Shown in pieces: positions 10,333 to 22,800 of a stretch of DNA of 64,000 nt. Source of the stretch: Hormiphora californensis. Lineage: Eukaryota; Ctenophora; Tentaculata; Cydippida; Pleurobrachiidae. The notes beneath the pieces were generated by a model. It was given only the letters and a program-made list of their open reading frames with translations. It made no database searches and was not told the DNA's origin. The stretch spans positions 7,165,239 to 7,229,238 of the forward strand of contig CM035359.1 in assembly GCA_020137815.1 (NCBI GenBank), written 5' to 3'. The position numbers and the translations under genes are program-made. Each line of letters begins with the position of its first letter. Positions within the stretch are counted from its first letter, which is position 1.

Positions 10333-12339
10333 TCAGGTCAAGATGTGATCTAGCTCCTTATCAGTCTGGGCTATAGCTTCCAGTGGGGATCTCTTGACTG
10401 CAGCTGGGCCTGACTGTTCCTCTTCAAGATCTCCTTCCTGAGAGGGAAGGGGTGTTAGAGGGTTGGTAAAGGGGGGAACAGTGTTAGAGGGTTGGTAAAG
10501 AGGGACAGTGTTAGAGGGTTGGTAAAAGGAGGGGGACAGTGTTAGAGGGCTGTAAACTCACCATTAGGTTCGACAACTCATTATTGATTCCCCAGTGCAG
10601 TTTAAAATATCCTTCGACTCTCTTATCGTAAAGTTATCTGTAGAGAGAATAGGTTATATTTCATTTCTGCTTTCTTGGGAATAGCAAGTGTCATGTTGTT
10701 CGTGGCCCCGAACAACATGACACTTTCCTAGTAACCCTACGGGGTTACTAGGAAAGTTTTATAAATTTCAGGGGAAGATACACGGTTGCCAGGGGTTATG
10801 TCTGCTAAACAACTGAAGGACAACAACTAGAAGGAAGGTATCACATGTGAGAAATCTTAAATCCAGTACTACAACGAAAGAGAGAGGAGATTGAGAGAGG
10901 CGGAGAGAGAGGTAGATATAACTAGAGAGATAGTGAGGGAGAGACTGACAGCTACTGAGGGTGAAAGAGAGAGAATTCATCTCCAGGTAAACAAATATGA
11001 GATCACGTACCGGCTGGATGTGGTGGTTGAAGGTAGGACTGGGCTTGTTGCTGTGCATCAGTTCTTGCATCAGTAGTTGGGAGGAAATGTGTCGGGGAGA
11101 CTGGAATTAGAGTGTGGGTTAGAGAGGGATGACACAGGTGATAGTGGGGGGATGGGGATACAAACTAGGGAAACCAATCAAGGGTCTAGTAACATGTAGT
11201 AAAATGACATCTACATACCGGGGGTATTCCTTTGGCAAAATGGTGGGGGCGAACCATGAAGTTTGGTGGCATTCCCTTCATCCCCATGGGGTGGGGAGGG
11301 GTGAAGGGGCCAGGAGGGAAGGGTAGCTTGATACCACCACCCCTGGATGTTTCAATGGTTTAGGTCCCTGATCCTGCCCAGGTGGACTTTAACTAAGAAA
11401 CAAAACTATCACCTACCAGAGTGAGGGGATGGGGATGAGATCACGTACCGGCTGGATGTGGTGGTTGAAGGTAGGACTGGGCTTGTTGCTGTGCATCAGT
11501 TCTTGCATCAGTAGTTGGGAGGAAATGTGTCGGGGAGACTGGAATTAGAGTGTGGGTTAGAGAGGGATGACACAGGTGATAGTGGGGGGATGGGGATACA
11601 AACTCGGGAAACCGATCAAGGGTCTAGTAACATGTAGTAAAATGACATCTACATACCGGGGGTATTCCTTTGGCAAAATGGTGGGGGCGAACCATGAAGT
11701 TTGGTGGCATTCCCTTCATCCCCATGGGGTGGGGAGGGGTGAAGGGGCCAGGAGGGAAGGGTAGCTTGATACCACCACCCCTGGATGTTTCAATGGTTTA
11801 GGTCCCTGATCCTGCTCAGTAGGGGATACACGGGGCATGCCAGGTCCCTCCCCAGATCGAGGCCTCATCCTGTTCTGCATGTGGGTGGGAGTCAGGTTGA
11901 TGTTCATCTCGTGGGGCAGACACTCATCCTTGAACCCCCGCTCAGAGCTCTTGATCATAACGCTGGTAGGGGTGAATGCCATGGGGAAGGGACCTTTGTT
12001 CAACATTCTGCAGGGAGAAATAATTTGGTAATTGATCAGTTAGTTAATCAAAACTGAAAGTGAATTGTTAGTAAAGTTGTCTGGTAGAAACTAGAGACCC
12101 AATGATTCATCTCCCGGGTTACCTGTGATTTTGGTGAGCGGTGATCCTAGTTGGAATGCTCTCATCCCCGGACAGTCTGGGTCTCATGAAGGGCTGGGGC
12201 TGCTGTTCGATTTGGGGTGGGGGCATTGGTCCCATACGGGCTGGGGCAGTCAGAAGAGGGGCACCCTGACCTGGCAGCCGGAGAAGGGCCTTGTGTCCCC
12301 CACTTCTCGTGGTGATAGCATATCTTACCTGCTGAGTAT
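10333..12339 (-). CDS. Pro/Gln/Met-rich protein, C-terminal part; possibly eIF4E-transporter-like
   Basis: Likely exons on the minus strand: 12339-12123, 12007-about 11850, 11780-11657 with 11538-11449, their tandem copies 11342-11219 with 11100-11011, 10621-10562 (weak AAG acceptor) and 10437-10333 (TGA). The 12123/12007 junction joins in phase, giving a Pro/Gln-rich exon followed by FPMAFTPTSVMIK. FTPTSV resembles a motif in metazoan 4E-T (EIF4ENIF1), which bridges eIF4E and DDX6 in mRNA repression; the other exons (MGMKGMPPNFMVRPHHF, SSQLLMQELMHSN) have the low-complexity composition of that protein. The last exon ends KELDHILT. The link between the 12007 exon and the following one is not resolved: no donor gives the right phase. 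Upstream exons were not found, so this may be a decaying or partial gene. Confidence 0.4.
10687..10757. repeat. Double hairpin in intron
   Basis: Hairpin A: arms 10687-10702 and 10709-10724, perfect over 16 bp. Hairpin B: arms 10722-10737 and 10742-10757, perfect over 16 bp with a short TACG loop. The two overlap by three bases. Lies between the 10621 and 11011 exons of the minus-strand gene. Confidence 0.85.
11003..11816. repeat. 438-bp tandem duplication containing two exons
   Basis: Two copies, about 11003-11400 and 11441-11816, are nearly identical with an offset of 438 bp. Each carries one 124-bp and one 90-bp candidate exon of the minus-strand gene. Confidence 0.9.
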
Positions 12340-13029
12340 CTGAGAGAGTGCCAAGCGTGGGATACTAAACACAGTATCCAGAACGCAGTATCCAATTAGA
12401 AAAGTGATAAAATTGATGTTTGGAGGGCATCAAATCCTGGGTTTTTATACCGTTCATTCAGATTTATCCATTTCGTCACTCGTCAGATTTCCCCGTTTCG
12501 CCATGAAACACACTAGAGAGGTTTACAATGTTTAAAAATAAAAAGTTTTATACAATAAAAGTAAAAAAGGGCTTCCCATAGTGGGTCCCCGGTCCCCCAT
12601 AAATTATTTAAACGTTACTCCATACCGGCCTACACAGGCATGCCATAGAAAGATTGTTAGGGAGTACCGGGTATCCATGTCTCATATAAGACTGTCCTCT
12701 TCGCGGCGAGCCTTAGGCCTGGTGCGGCTACGTGAGGTTGTGCGGTGTACACTGTACACTGTACAGTCAGTGCCTGACAACGGGTATCCCCTAATGGGGG
12801 GACACTGTCCACACCCCGCTAATACACTAAACATATTGGTTCACAAATAATAAAAAATATATGTCCAACATGCGGACGTTTCCGCCCGTAGCTACCTCTT
12901 GCTGGGTTTGTATATGTATGTACAAAAAACAGAATCAATAAACTGTCGTGATAACAAGTGATGAGTAGCGTGTAGAAGGGATGTTGTAAATAATTTGAAT
13001 GAGGAATGAGGATGTGCTCGATATGGAGC

Positions 13030-13445
13030 AGCGCAAGGAAAAGGACCCAGGGATCGATGTGGAGGAGGTAGGAGTAAAGGACCCAGGGATCGATGTATAG
13101 GAGGTTGGGAAAGGACCCAAGGATCGATGTGGAGCAAGGTAGGGAAAGGACTCAGGAATCGATGTGGAGGAGGTAGGAGTAAATGACCCAGGGATCGATG
13201 TGAAGGAGGTTGGGAAAGGACCCAGGGATCGATGTGGAGCAAGGTAGGGAAAGGACCCAGGAATCGATATGGAGGAGGTTGTAGTAAAGGAATGTAAAGG
13301 TTGTAGTAAAGGAATCGATGTGGAGGAGGTAGGAGTAGAGGACCCAGGGATCAATGTCGAGTGAAAGTAGGAGTAAAGGACCCAGGGATCAACACGGAAT
13401 AATGTAGGAGAGAAAGGATACAGGTATCGATGTGAAGGAATACAC
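13030..13445. repeat. Minisatellite with gatcgatgtggag units
   Basis: About ten degenerate units of roughly 28-36 bp built on 'ggacccagggatcgatgtgg' and 'aggaggt'. The minus-strand open frame through it (13354-12935, Ser/Pro/Thr-rich) is a by-product of the repeat and not a convincing protein. Confidence 0.85.
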
Positions 13446-13562
13446 GAGAAAAAGGGAGCCCAGGAATCAGGAATAGGAGTTGGAGACAGTAGTTACTCAG
13501 GAATCCATGTGGATGTACCAAATGTAGGGAAGTGAGGATTATTTTGCCGATCATTGGTTGTA

Positions 13563-13990
13563 TGCTCTAAAGAACAAGTGCGTCTTCAGGGATGTTTTAA
13601 AAGTAGTAAGGGATTCTGAGTCCCGGATTGATCGTGGTAGCTGATTCCATAATGTAGGTGCAGCAATACTGAAAGCGCCTCTAGTGTTTTCGTAGTGGTA
13701 CTCACGTCATTATCCACTCGGAGTGATTTCACTTTCTGAGGCCGCTTCACTAACATCTCAGACATGTATGGAGGGGATTGATCATGAAGAGTCTTGTATA
13801 CCATCAAGCAAATTTTGTACTCTATTCGCTGTTTCACAGGCAAGAAGTGTGATTTCATGCGAAGTTTTGTTACACCGCGTTTTCCTCTTTTCCCATAAAT
13901 GTATCGTGTCGCACTGTTCTGAACTTTCTGTAAGTCGCTCGGGCCTCAGAATAATTCATCGCTTAGATTTTCAATAGTTCCGGAAAAGTT
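13563..13990 (-). pseudogene. Non-LTR retrotransposon 3' fragment
   Basis: The minus strand encodes, with a frame shift, LPVKQRIEYKICLMVYKTLH then APTLWNQLPRSIRDSESLTT and LKTHLF. This is the stereotyped C-terminal end of metazoan CR1/Jockey-type LINE reverse transcriptase ORFs. Only the tail remains, as expected of 5' truncation during target-primed reverse transcription. Confidence 0.8.
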
Positions 13991-14762
13991 TTGTCTTTGC
14001 TGCAGGCCCTTAGAACGGGTAAGAGGATGAGTCCTGGTCCGCATGGCATAGTGCGCAAAATATTCTTGACTTTTCGAGTTTCGAAAAAAAAACGCGCAAC
14101 TTTTTCAGTTCGCGCCGTCACGATTCACTTTGAAGATTCTTCAGCGCGCGCAATTTCTGTCCAAAACAAGCGCGTTTGTATATTTGCGCGTCCAATTTTT
14201 TTAATTAAGCAATTAACGATTAATTAAACACTTTAGTTGGTCAAATTAGGTAAAATTATGTCGGAAAATGATAAATGTATCACTCTTTTTAAAGTCAAAG
14301 TGTCCCAAAAAGTCCAATCACTGTTTGAAATCATCCAACTTTGAGAGTCGATTCCTCTGTCCAGAAATCGTTTCTGGCTTATCCACCTATACGTTGCACC
14401 AGTTCAAGGGATTCTCTACCTGGGAAAAAAAGATGGTTACTTATAAAGCTGTCGTTTAGTGGGACTAAGGGTCGGGGGAAGAGAGGTCAAATTAATTCAA
14501 ATGGCCGTCAGTTGAAGACCAGAAGAATAAGAGACAAATCCTTCGACACGAAGGTGTCAAATTGTCTCCTCTAACATATCCCAGAGTTTGGGATTTTATG
14601 GATATTCCGTTCTCCCGTAATTGCCAAAAAAACCGATTTGAGCAAATCGGCGATTACGCCACGGTTTTTGAGAGTTTCAAATCGAGACCTGTTCGTTGCA
14701 TTCATTTAGAACATGACCGATCAGAAAATCCAAAAATTAAAACGCTAACTAGCGCCGTTTAG

Positions 14763-15394
14763 CAGAACGAAGCATTCTACGAGTGCCCTAGTCGTGACTG
14801 TGCCCCCTATGTGAGGGGATCGCCCTACGGGCGCGCGAACATGGGGGGCGCGACGTGCCACTGCCCAATGAAATACCCCGACACCTACATAGCTGGATAC
14901 TGCAGTGGAAAATATCAGTATAAATATATGCATGAGGCTCAGGACAGCTGCCGTCAGAGAAAGGATTGTAGGGGGGTAACCAGGCAACATGGTGAATACC
15001 AGTACACACTGAGGCGAGGGCCTGCTGTTATGGTGGGACAGAGTCCAACAGGTAAACTAGGCAGCCCCATATACCCACGTCCCACATTTTGTCCCGCTCC
15101 TTGGCCTTATTTGCCATGCTACGCAGCTCAGTCTGTCTGTTCGGCACTTTAAAGCGCCTCGGATAGCTCGCCGAAGGCCCGTTGTGAGAGCTGACAGACG
15201 AGGAACATGTCAAGGCCTTTATATGTGCTGTCTGGCGCCGCGACCCATCTGAGCGCACTGTGGGCGCCGCCATACAGCTTATGTGTGTGTAGTGTGTACT
15301 GCCCCACATTGATGTGTTGCTTGTTTCTTGGGTACAAAATTATAACATTAACAATTGTTTATTTGCAGGTGAATGGTCCTGGGTCCAGCGTTAA
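14763..15394 (+). CDS. Small secreted Cys-module protein B, 3' exons
   Basis: Exons 14763-15051 and 15369-15394 (TAA). The first follows a gccgtttag acceptor and reads ECPSRDCAPYVRGSPYG, then CHCPMKYPD, GYCSG, CRQRKDCRGV, TLRRGPAVMVGQSPTG; the second gives GEWSWVQR and stop. The layout (Y-P-D, GYCSG, C-x3-DC-x-GV, LR-x-GP, GE-x-x-W) is shared with the gene at 7140-7971, including the intron in phase 1 between 'TG' and 'GE'. A signal-peptide exon should lie upstream but was not found. Function unknown. Confidence 0.6.
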
Positions 15395-16681
15395 TTGGAT
15401 ACGCACGGGCAATAAGGACTCAATGAGACTGAGAGTGAGAGGCTAATAAAGTGGGATCCCTGCATCATCAAAGTCAAACGTTGGAGTAATTTAATTTTAA
15501 TTTTCAGTTCTATAGTGATGGACAGTTTTATGGGAGATGAATGAATATGGTTTAGTGTAAATTTATTAAGTGCAGTGTTTAATTTGTTCCACTTTATAGT
15601 AGGAAGAGTCAGGAATCACTGGAAGAAAACATGAACAGCGCATTTTATGTGTTCTTTTGATGTACAGCGCTAAAATACATTAACTACGCTGCAATGAATA
15701 TATACGCGCGCTTAATCAAACGCCGCGCCGCGACGTGTCAGCAGCTCAGCTCAGCTTCAGTCAGTTTTTTGGATTTTTCATCTTTTGACTTTTCGTCAGG
15801 CGTCATTACATGTCCAATTTTTAATAATGTGAACGGGGGGCGCGCACTTAATTCCACTTAATTCCATTTGCGCGTGCTAAATTCTGTTCCTGAGAATCTT
15901 AAGACTTAATCCCGGCAGTATCGGAAAGATAATTTTAAGACCTTTTCAATGCAACCAAGATCAAGTCTTTATCTTATCAGGAGCCAGATAAGAGATATGA
16001 TTGAAACAAAACGAAAAAAACTTTCCCACGGTGCGTGGGAAAGTTTTTTGCGTGCCCCCGGTTCGCATTATTAAAAATCGGACTTTAGTCAGCACTCACG
16101 GTTTTTAGAATTTAGGGCTGGGGTTTGGGTTGGGATTAGGGCTTCACATTTCCTATCAGATAAACTTTGGTTTAGCCAACACAGTTAAGTGGTTTGGCAG
16201 TTATAGCCGTTTTAGTGCAGGGCAGACAAATACCCAGATCGTAACGGTGCCCCCCCTCTTGAGTGTCAGCACTATTTAGGGCTAGGGTTCGGGTTCGGGA
16301 TTTCCTATCAGATAAACTGTGATTCACCCAAAATGGCCATTTTTATTCAACTGTTCAGGCCTCAACTTGTGCGCGTGCGATATTTAAATTTACGCTGTGT
16401 GCGCTACACGTTAAATTGTGATAGACACGCAAAACAATTCCACGCACGACTTTGGGGGGTGAACAGTTGAAAAAATGGAGTATATAGACGTCGCGGTGTG
16501 AGTCTTAACGATTAATGATTAAGGATTTTAAATTAAAGGAGCGGTTCATTCATAAACATTCATAAATAAATTTAGTATTGTACACAAAGTTTTAGCTCAA
16601 AAGGAGCCAACACTCAGATGACATGGAAAGTCAGCAGGTTATATGTATCAGCCAAATGACGATGAAAAGCAAAACACACTT
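15395..16681. other. Interval with hairpin and degenerate dispersed repeat
   Basis: No gene seen. A hairpin lies at 16013-16050. About 16110-16260 resembles 61690-61860 (blocks 'ggggtttgggttggg', 'cagataaactttg', 'cacccagatcgtaacgg'), and part recurs at 16270-16325. The last 120 bp before 16681 are presumably LINE 3' UTR. Confidence 0.5.
16013..16050. repeat. Hairpin, 17-bp arms
   Basis: AAAACTTTCCCACG, loop GTG, CGTGGGAAAGTTTT; 3-nt loop and perfect stem, same structural type as other tiny hairpins here. Confidence 0.8.
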
Positions 16682-19230
16682 TTATGATTCGCCCATCTCT
16701 TTAAACACACTGGGGTCATTTCTCCAATCAATCAAGGAGTTACTGTGCTCCACCCGGTAGCCGCGGACAGGTGGCTGGTCGGGAATGGTGGTTAAGTAAG
16801 ACCCAAGGGACTGTTTCAACTCGAGCAGTGATGTTGCTTCTCTCACTGCACGGGGTAGGGAATTCCACAGCTGTGCTCCTCTAACGCCGAATGATGAGTC
16901 ATAAGGGCCAGATATGGATTTTTGAGCGAGGTAATTGTAACGGGGGACCAATGCTCTGGTACCAAGACGGGTGTGCTCAGTAAACAGGAGACCGGTGCCG
17001 TTTGGAACTACCTCGTGTAGAACCTTCCAGACATGGATAATCATGTATCGTTCACGACGCCGCTGGAGGGACAAGATTTTGAGATGTTGGAGTCGATCCC
17101 AGTACCCCATACCAGAACAGCTCTCAATCCTACGTGTGAAGTGTCTCTGGGCCTCTTCAACCAAGGCAATATCGGACTTTTTCACCGGACTCCACAAAGG
17201 ACAGCAGTACTCCACCTGAGGTCTTATGATGGACTTCAGTAAGGTTAGCATTGTGTCATCGGATCTATCTCGAAACACACTTAGTGCCCAGCCACTCATG
17301 CGACGAGCCTTAGCTGTTATGCTGCCTATGTGCTCTGACCATGTGCAGTCTGCAGAAACAAGAACCCCTAGATCTTTCACAGTGGAACTTGGCGATATAG
17401 TCTCACCTCCAGGTCCGCTATAGAGGTAGTTATCAGTGGAGAAGGGAAGCTCCCTCAGAAGTTGGGTGGAACGAAGTGTATAGTTCAGCACCTCGAACTT
17501 GTCCTGATGGAGTGACATATTGTTGTCTATAGCCCAACGACCAAATTCATTAAGACTCAGCTGCAGATCATCTCTGTCATTGAGTGACCTGATGGCTTTC
17601 CACAGCTTAGAGTCATCTGCAAATGTTAGGACTGTGCCAGCAAGGAGTGATTCAATGTCTATCATGTAAACCAAGAACAGAAGCGGACCAATAACAGTAC
17701 CCTGAGGGACACCACTAATGACGAATTCCGGTCGAGACTGAACTCCGTCAACCACAACTGTCTGTACTCTAGCTGAAAGAAAGTCACTTATCCAGCGCAG
17801 CAATCTACCACGTATACCATACTTTTCAAGCTTTCCTAATAGCACCTTGATATCGACCTTATCAAACGCCTTCTCCATATCCAAGTAGACGACATCCACT
17901 TCCAAACCATTATTCAGTTCACGCATGATGTTATCATAATGGTTCAAGAGTTGGGTCAGACAACTCCTATTTCTTCGAAAGCCGTGCTGACCATCATTGA
18001 AGATTCCATTTCCCTCCAGGTGATCCACAACTTTGTTCCTCACAACCCTCTCAAAAGTCTTGATCATATGGGATGTGAGTGCAACAGGGCGATAGTTTTT
18101 GGCCTCCATCTTTGAACCCTTCTTGAAGACTGGTGTGACCTGTTGACGTTTGAGACAGGCTGGTACAACACCCTCAGTGAATGAACGGTTCCAGAGCAAC
18201 CAAAGCGGGTATGCTAGCTGTTTCCGGCACTTGGATAGTATAACCGCAGGTATGTCATCTGACGGTGCTCCAGCGTAGGGGTCCAATTCAGCCAGTGCAG
18301 CTTCAATACAACCAGGGGTGAAGTCAAGTTCATCTAGTGTGCAGGTCGTAGAAGGAATGTCCTTGATAGCCTCCTCAACCGAGCACATGGATGGGTCACT
18401 GAATACTCCTACATATTGTGACTGGAGAATATTAGATTTTTCCAAGGGGTCATCAGTCACTGTACCATCAGATCTCAGGAGTGGTGCCACACTGGATTTG
18501 ATTTTTCGGTGCTTGTTAACAAAGGACCAGAAAAACCTGGAATTCGACTTGATGGTGTCAATGGCTTTCCTCTCCTTCACTTCCAGCAGCCCTAACAAGT
18601 GAGCCTTAATGTTATCGGCTGTCTTATTTACCTTGCGTTCGAGTTTATTGATAAGAGACTGGTGTGAGTTTCTCTGTATGGCCAGTTTCACCCGAGAGTT
18701 CAGCTTTTTCTGCCTCCTTTTCAGTCTTCTCAGGTATGGATCTCTCTTTCTTAGAGTACCAAACCTCTTTCTTTTGCTGTGTTTTTCAAATACCCTTAGT
18801 ATAGTTTCTCTGATACACTGAACAAATGAGTGACCATCATCATCAGAGTTACAGGAGGTCAGTAGTGTGTCCCAATCAATACCGCTCAGCTCCTCTACTG
18901 CAGCAGTAAAATCTGCGTTGTGGTAGTCAAGGGCCTTGAACCCCTTTCCAGCTGTTTCACAGTCTGCTTTGGACTGGCGGAGCCCGATTCCAAGGACACA
19001 AGACACCATGGAATGATCCGACATCTGAGTAGCTGATACATCGGTGTCAAGAACATAATCCACCCTGTTTGTAAGTACGATGTCCAGTATGTTCCGGCCT
19101 CGAGTAGGCTCTGTGACCAATTGTGTAAGGAAGTTTCTCTCTGCAAAGTCAACCAGGGCATTACCCTGGTCCGCTGATACAGATGTCCAGTTAACCTGAG
19201 GCATGTTAAAGTCACCAAGTGGTACACGCA
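16682..19230 (-). mobile_element. 5'-truncated LINE with endonuclease C-terminus and reverse transcriptase
   Basis: An uninterrupted frame starts in coding sequence that reads LGDFNMPQVNW near 19222 and stops at 16682. It begins inside the APE-type endonuclease: GDFN, LDIVLTN and SDHSMVSC are its late motifs. The reverse transcriptase follows with KKGSKMEAKNYRPVALTS, DMEKAFDKVD, GVPQGTVIGPLLFLVYM and the active-site FADD in TFADDSKLW (usual form F/YADD), then the thumb and a C-terminal RRIESCSGMGYWDRL-type tail common in CR1/Jockey-group elements. About 848 codons are open without a stop, so the copy is young, but the endonuclease N-terminus and any ORF1 are missing, so it is not autonomous. 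Confidence 0.9.
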
Positions 19231-19845
19231 GCGCTACTCTCTATACATTTCACATGGGCATTTGTGTCACGTGATCGCAAATGACACAGCGTGGTTCACC
19301 AGGAATCTCCCAGCTGGAACCTGGCGTCAGTTTCCAATTTGTAACTGATGCGTCATCTCCGGATTGAGGATCTGGTCACTCGACGCTGGACCATGAAGCA
19401 GCTGTAGGTTTCTCTGTGTGTGCCGCCCACTTCCATACCCACAGGCTGCTTCTTGGTCCAGCGAGACCAGATCATCAATCCGAAGATGAGATCGAGATTC
19501 ATGGATATGTATCCCAGAACGATCAGCTTTCGTTTCCGGGGGCGTGACACAAGGTGCCATTTCCCGGATTCGGAGCGTACCACTCCAATGATCTCTGGAT
19601 CAAAAAAACATGGTGCTTATAGGTCTACACCTGTACTTAATTTGTACAGGTCTTGGGTTTCACTCATAACGGGGGGGGGGGGGGGGGGTTCCCTTTATAA
19701 GAGATGTAGCGTATGGAGGTTTGGAGCTGTGGGTTTGGAAGTGGGAGGCACAAACAACAAAAAATTATTATTATTATACTTTTAAAATAATAATACTATT
19801 ATATTGTATCCCTTATTATTAACACAGAACTTTTAAATAGGAAGA
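19231..19845. other. Intergenic, long poly-G run
   Basis: No gene seen. A run of about 18 G lies at 19671-19688. A possible AT-rich promoter region precedes the ATG at 19846. Confidence 0.5.
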
Positions 19846-22800
19846 ATGGCAGCAATGGTTCGTCCCAACTATAAGCCAGTGGACACGGTAAGGAAACATT
19901 TACTGTGAAATATACGTGATCGTTTCATCTTTTATCCAATTCAATTTCCACCCTCAGTCGACCCCTACAAAGATTCCTGTGTACCAATTCTATGATGCCC
20001 CAACTGGTAGACAACAGCTACCCTCCCTCAGAGACATGGCAACTTATCAGCCAAAGTTCTCTATCGCCAAGGTAATATTATAGCTCGTTACAATTACATT
20101 TGATTTCAAACCAACATTACTATAAACGTATTACGTTTGTATTTATTGTCAAAATCCACCCTACACCCCATATACACGCACAACATACAACTCTCCCACA
20201 GGTTGAGAGAGTAGTATCAGGTGGAGGGGGAAAGAGGCTGGACACTAGAAAACATAGCGAGGATCTAACAAGAGATAAAGGGCTAAAAGGGAAATTATCC
20301 AGTCTATCTCTGGAGCATATCAACACCAATAATGTTCTGTACTGTGTTAGGGACTCACTGGAACTAAAAACGGTAATAACACGCTCATATCGCTTACTAC
20401 ACGGACACCTGAGTGACATTTGCTGGAGTTTCAATCCCATGATATACTATGTAATTTCCCCAATATCTTTGTGTGGCCCTCCCACTGCTCTATTAGGGTA
20501 AATCAACAATCTCTCGCCACAGGGTGCTACGGTTGAGAGATCTAAGGTGGTACCGGGTGTTCAGGCTGCCTCTACACTTCCCAGATCTTACAGACAAACC
20601 AACAAGAAACAGGTACCTGATCATATCACCTATTATATCATCTATTAGTTTGTCCCATAAATATTGTCCCTCGGTGATATTTTCAAGAAAATGATGATTT
20701 GAAAGAAAATAAACGGTCCTATGGTATTCCTAGCATCCTTGGCTCCATTCCTATAGGTTGGGGATGTATCAAGGTAGTATAGTTCAGGAATTATGGGCCA
20801 ATCTTTACACGTATGTCTTACTACGATCTTCAAAATTTCGATCATGAAATTTTTTCTTCTCATTAAATCGAATCCTGTGCTAAAATAAGGATATGGACTG
20901 CTCATTTTACCCGCTGGGGACTTAGGGGGCATCCTCTGGGAGCTCCAGGGACCTTTAACTTTTGAATAGAACCCTTCGTTTTAGGGCTATCACTCCTTAA
21001 ACAGAGTTCACTCAAAACGGCAGCTGCAGACGTTTTTGACAGAAAACAATGATCGTGAGAAGAAGCCAATGAAGGACAGTCTTGAAATCGGCCTAAGAAC
21101 TCTAGAATAGACCTTTCTCTACCACATAGGACCATCAATCGCATCTAGGTGGCCCATCTGGGGCCGAGAAACATAATTTTGCGAGGTAGCCACTTTTTGC
21201 GCTGAAAATCAATGTTAATTTGTCGATTTGGCGTGCACATAAGTTGTCATAGGGATGTCTGAGCATCATTCCGATGCGTGTAACTCACCACACTACCTCA
21301 AAAGGGATCAGAGATGACTCTCCTGAGGTTAGATGGTGCCGAGATGGTTTTGGCTACCTACAAAATGGGCCAAAGTCAGTTTTAAGATCGTTACAAGACT
21401 GGCCTACCAAATTCACCTACAGCTACCCTTCTGTATGGGCACGTAGAATCCCTGACCTATAGGAATGGAGCCAAGGATGTCAAAAATACCGTAGGACCGT
21501 TTATTTTCTTTCAAATCGTTATTTTCTTGGATAAATCACCAAGGGACAATATTTATGGGACAACCTAATATAATATAACACGGGTAACATGGGTAAACAC
21601 GCGATGTCGGTAAGTTGCATTTACAGCACGGTAAGTGTCGGTATACCGACGGTAAACCGACTGTAAATGCAACTTACCGACGCGCGGCGCTATTTCTCAA
21701 AACAAGGCGCCATTTCTCAAAAAAGGCTAAAAAGCAATCATGATTGCTAACTGTTCCATTATTTTAACCAATCGTGTGTAACAATGTTCATTATCCTGAC
21801 AGGTTGAGATAAAACCCAATGGAACACAAAAGGGAAGTTACGCTGCCATGTATGCTGCTCGCAGACAGCAGCTTGATAAACAGGAACATCAAAGAGCCAG
21901 GCTATTGGCTAAACAGAGAGACGAGAATGGGAGGAAGTGGGACACTAACGATACTACTACTGCACAGGGTGAGTGATATGTCTGAGAGACACCTAGCTAC
22001 TCTCCCAGATGATACGTTGTCTGAGAGACTGTGTGTGTACCCTGTTTATGTAGTGTGGTATAAAAAGATCGGACTGAGTGAATCAATCTTACTTAGAAAC
22101 TTCTATAACTCTCTATAACAGTCTCTCACCCATCCCTAGATATCGCAACAGCAGGAGTGGTCCCCCCTCCAGGGTATCCTCACACCCTTCCCAGCGCTAT
22201 GTATCCCCACGCCCAACACCCCCTTGTCTTCCACGAACCCATTGATGTTAGTAGTCGGTACTTTGGGGACATGCTACCTACTGCTGTATCACCACTACCA
22301 CCTATTGAGACTAGTGAGGGTGAGTGATGATGGGGGAGTGAGGGAGAGATGGAGGGAGGTAGTGAGGGAGGGAGAGGTAAATATTACTGTTCTGAACAAC
22401 GACTATTCTAACTCTCTATCCAGATATCTATTCCTCTTCTTCAACAACTATTCTAACTCTCTATCCAGATATCTATTCCTCTTCTTCAACAACTATTCTA
22501 ACTCTCTATCCAGATATCTATTCCTCTTCTTCAACAACTATTCTAACTCTCTATCCAGATATCTATTCCTCTTCTTCAACAACTATTCTAACTCTCTATC
22601 CAGATATCTATTCCTCTTCTTCAACAACTATTCTAACTCTCTATCCAGATATCTATTCCTCTTCAGTCTTCTTCAACAACTATTCTAACTCTCTATCCAG
22701 ATATCTATTCCTCTTCTTTAACAACTATTCTAACTCTCTATCCAGATATCTATTCCTCTTCTTTAACAACTATTCTAACTCTCTATCCAGATATCTATTC

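Larger units (their letters stand above)
12340..14762. other. Gene-free interval with minisatellite and LINE tail
   Basis: No supported gene. Contains AT-rich DNA, a minisatellite (about 13030-13445) and a LINE 3' fragment (13563-13990). Frames at 13991-14762 have no recognisable content; the missing first exon of the next secreted-protein gene may lie here. Confidence 0.5.

Noticed and set aside
12935-13354. 139-aa Ser/Pro/Thr-rich minus-strand frame
   Set aside because: It is a translation of a minisatellite; no splice sites, start context or known motif supports a protein.
22224-22688. 154-aa plus-strand frame with repeated NNYSNSLSRYLFLF
   Set aside because: Different frame from exon 7 of the gene; the repeat is the splice-site array and this frame is a shadow of it.
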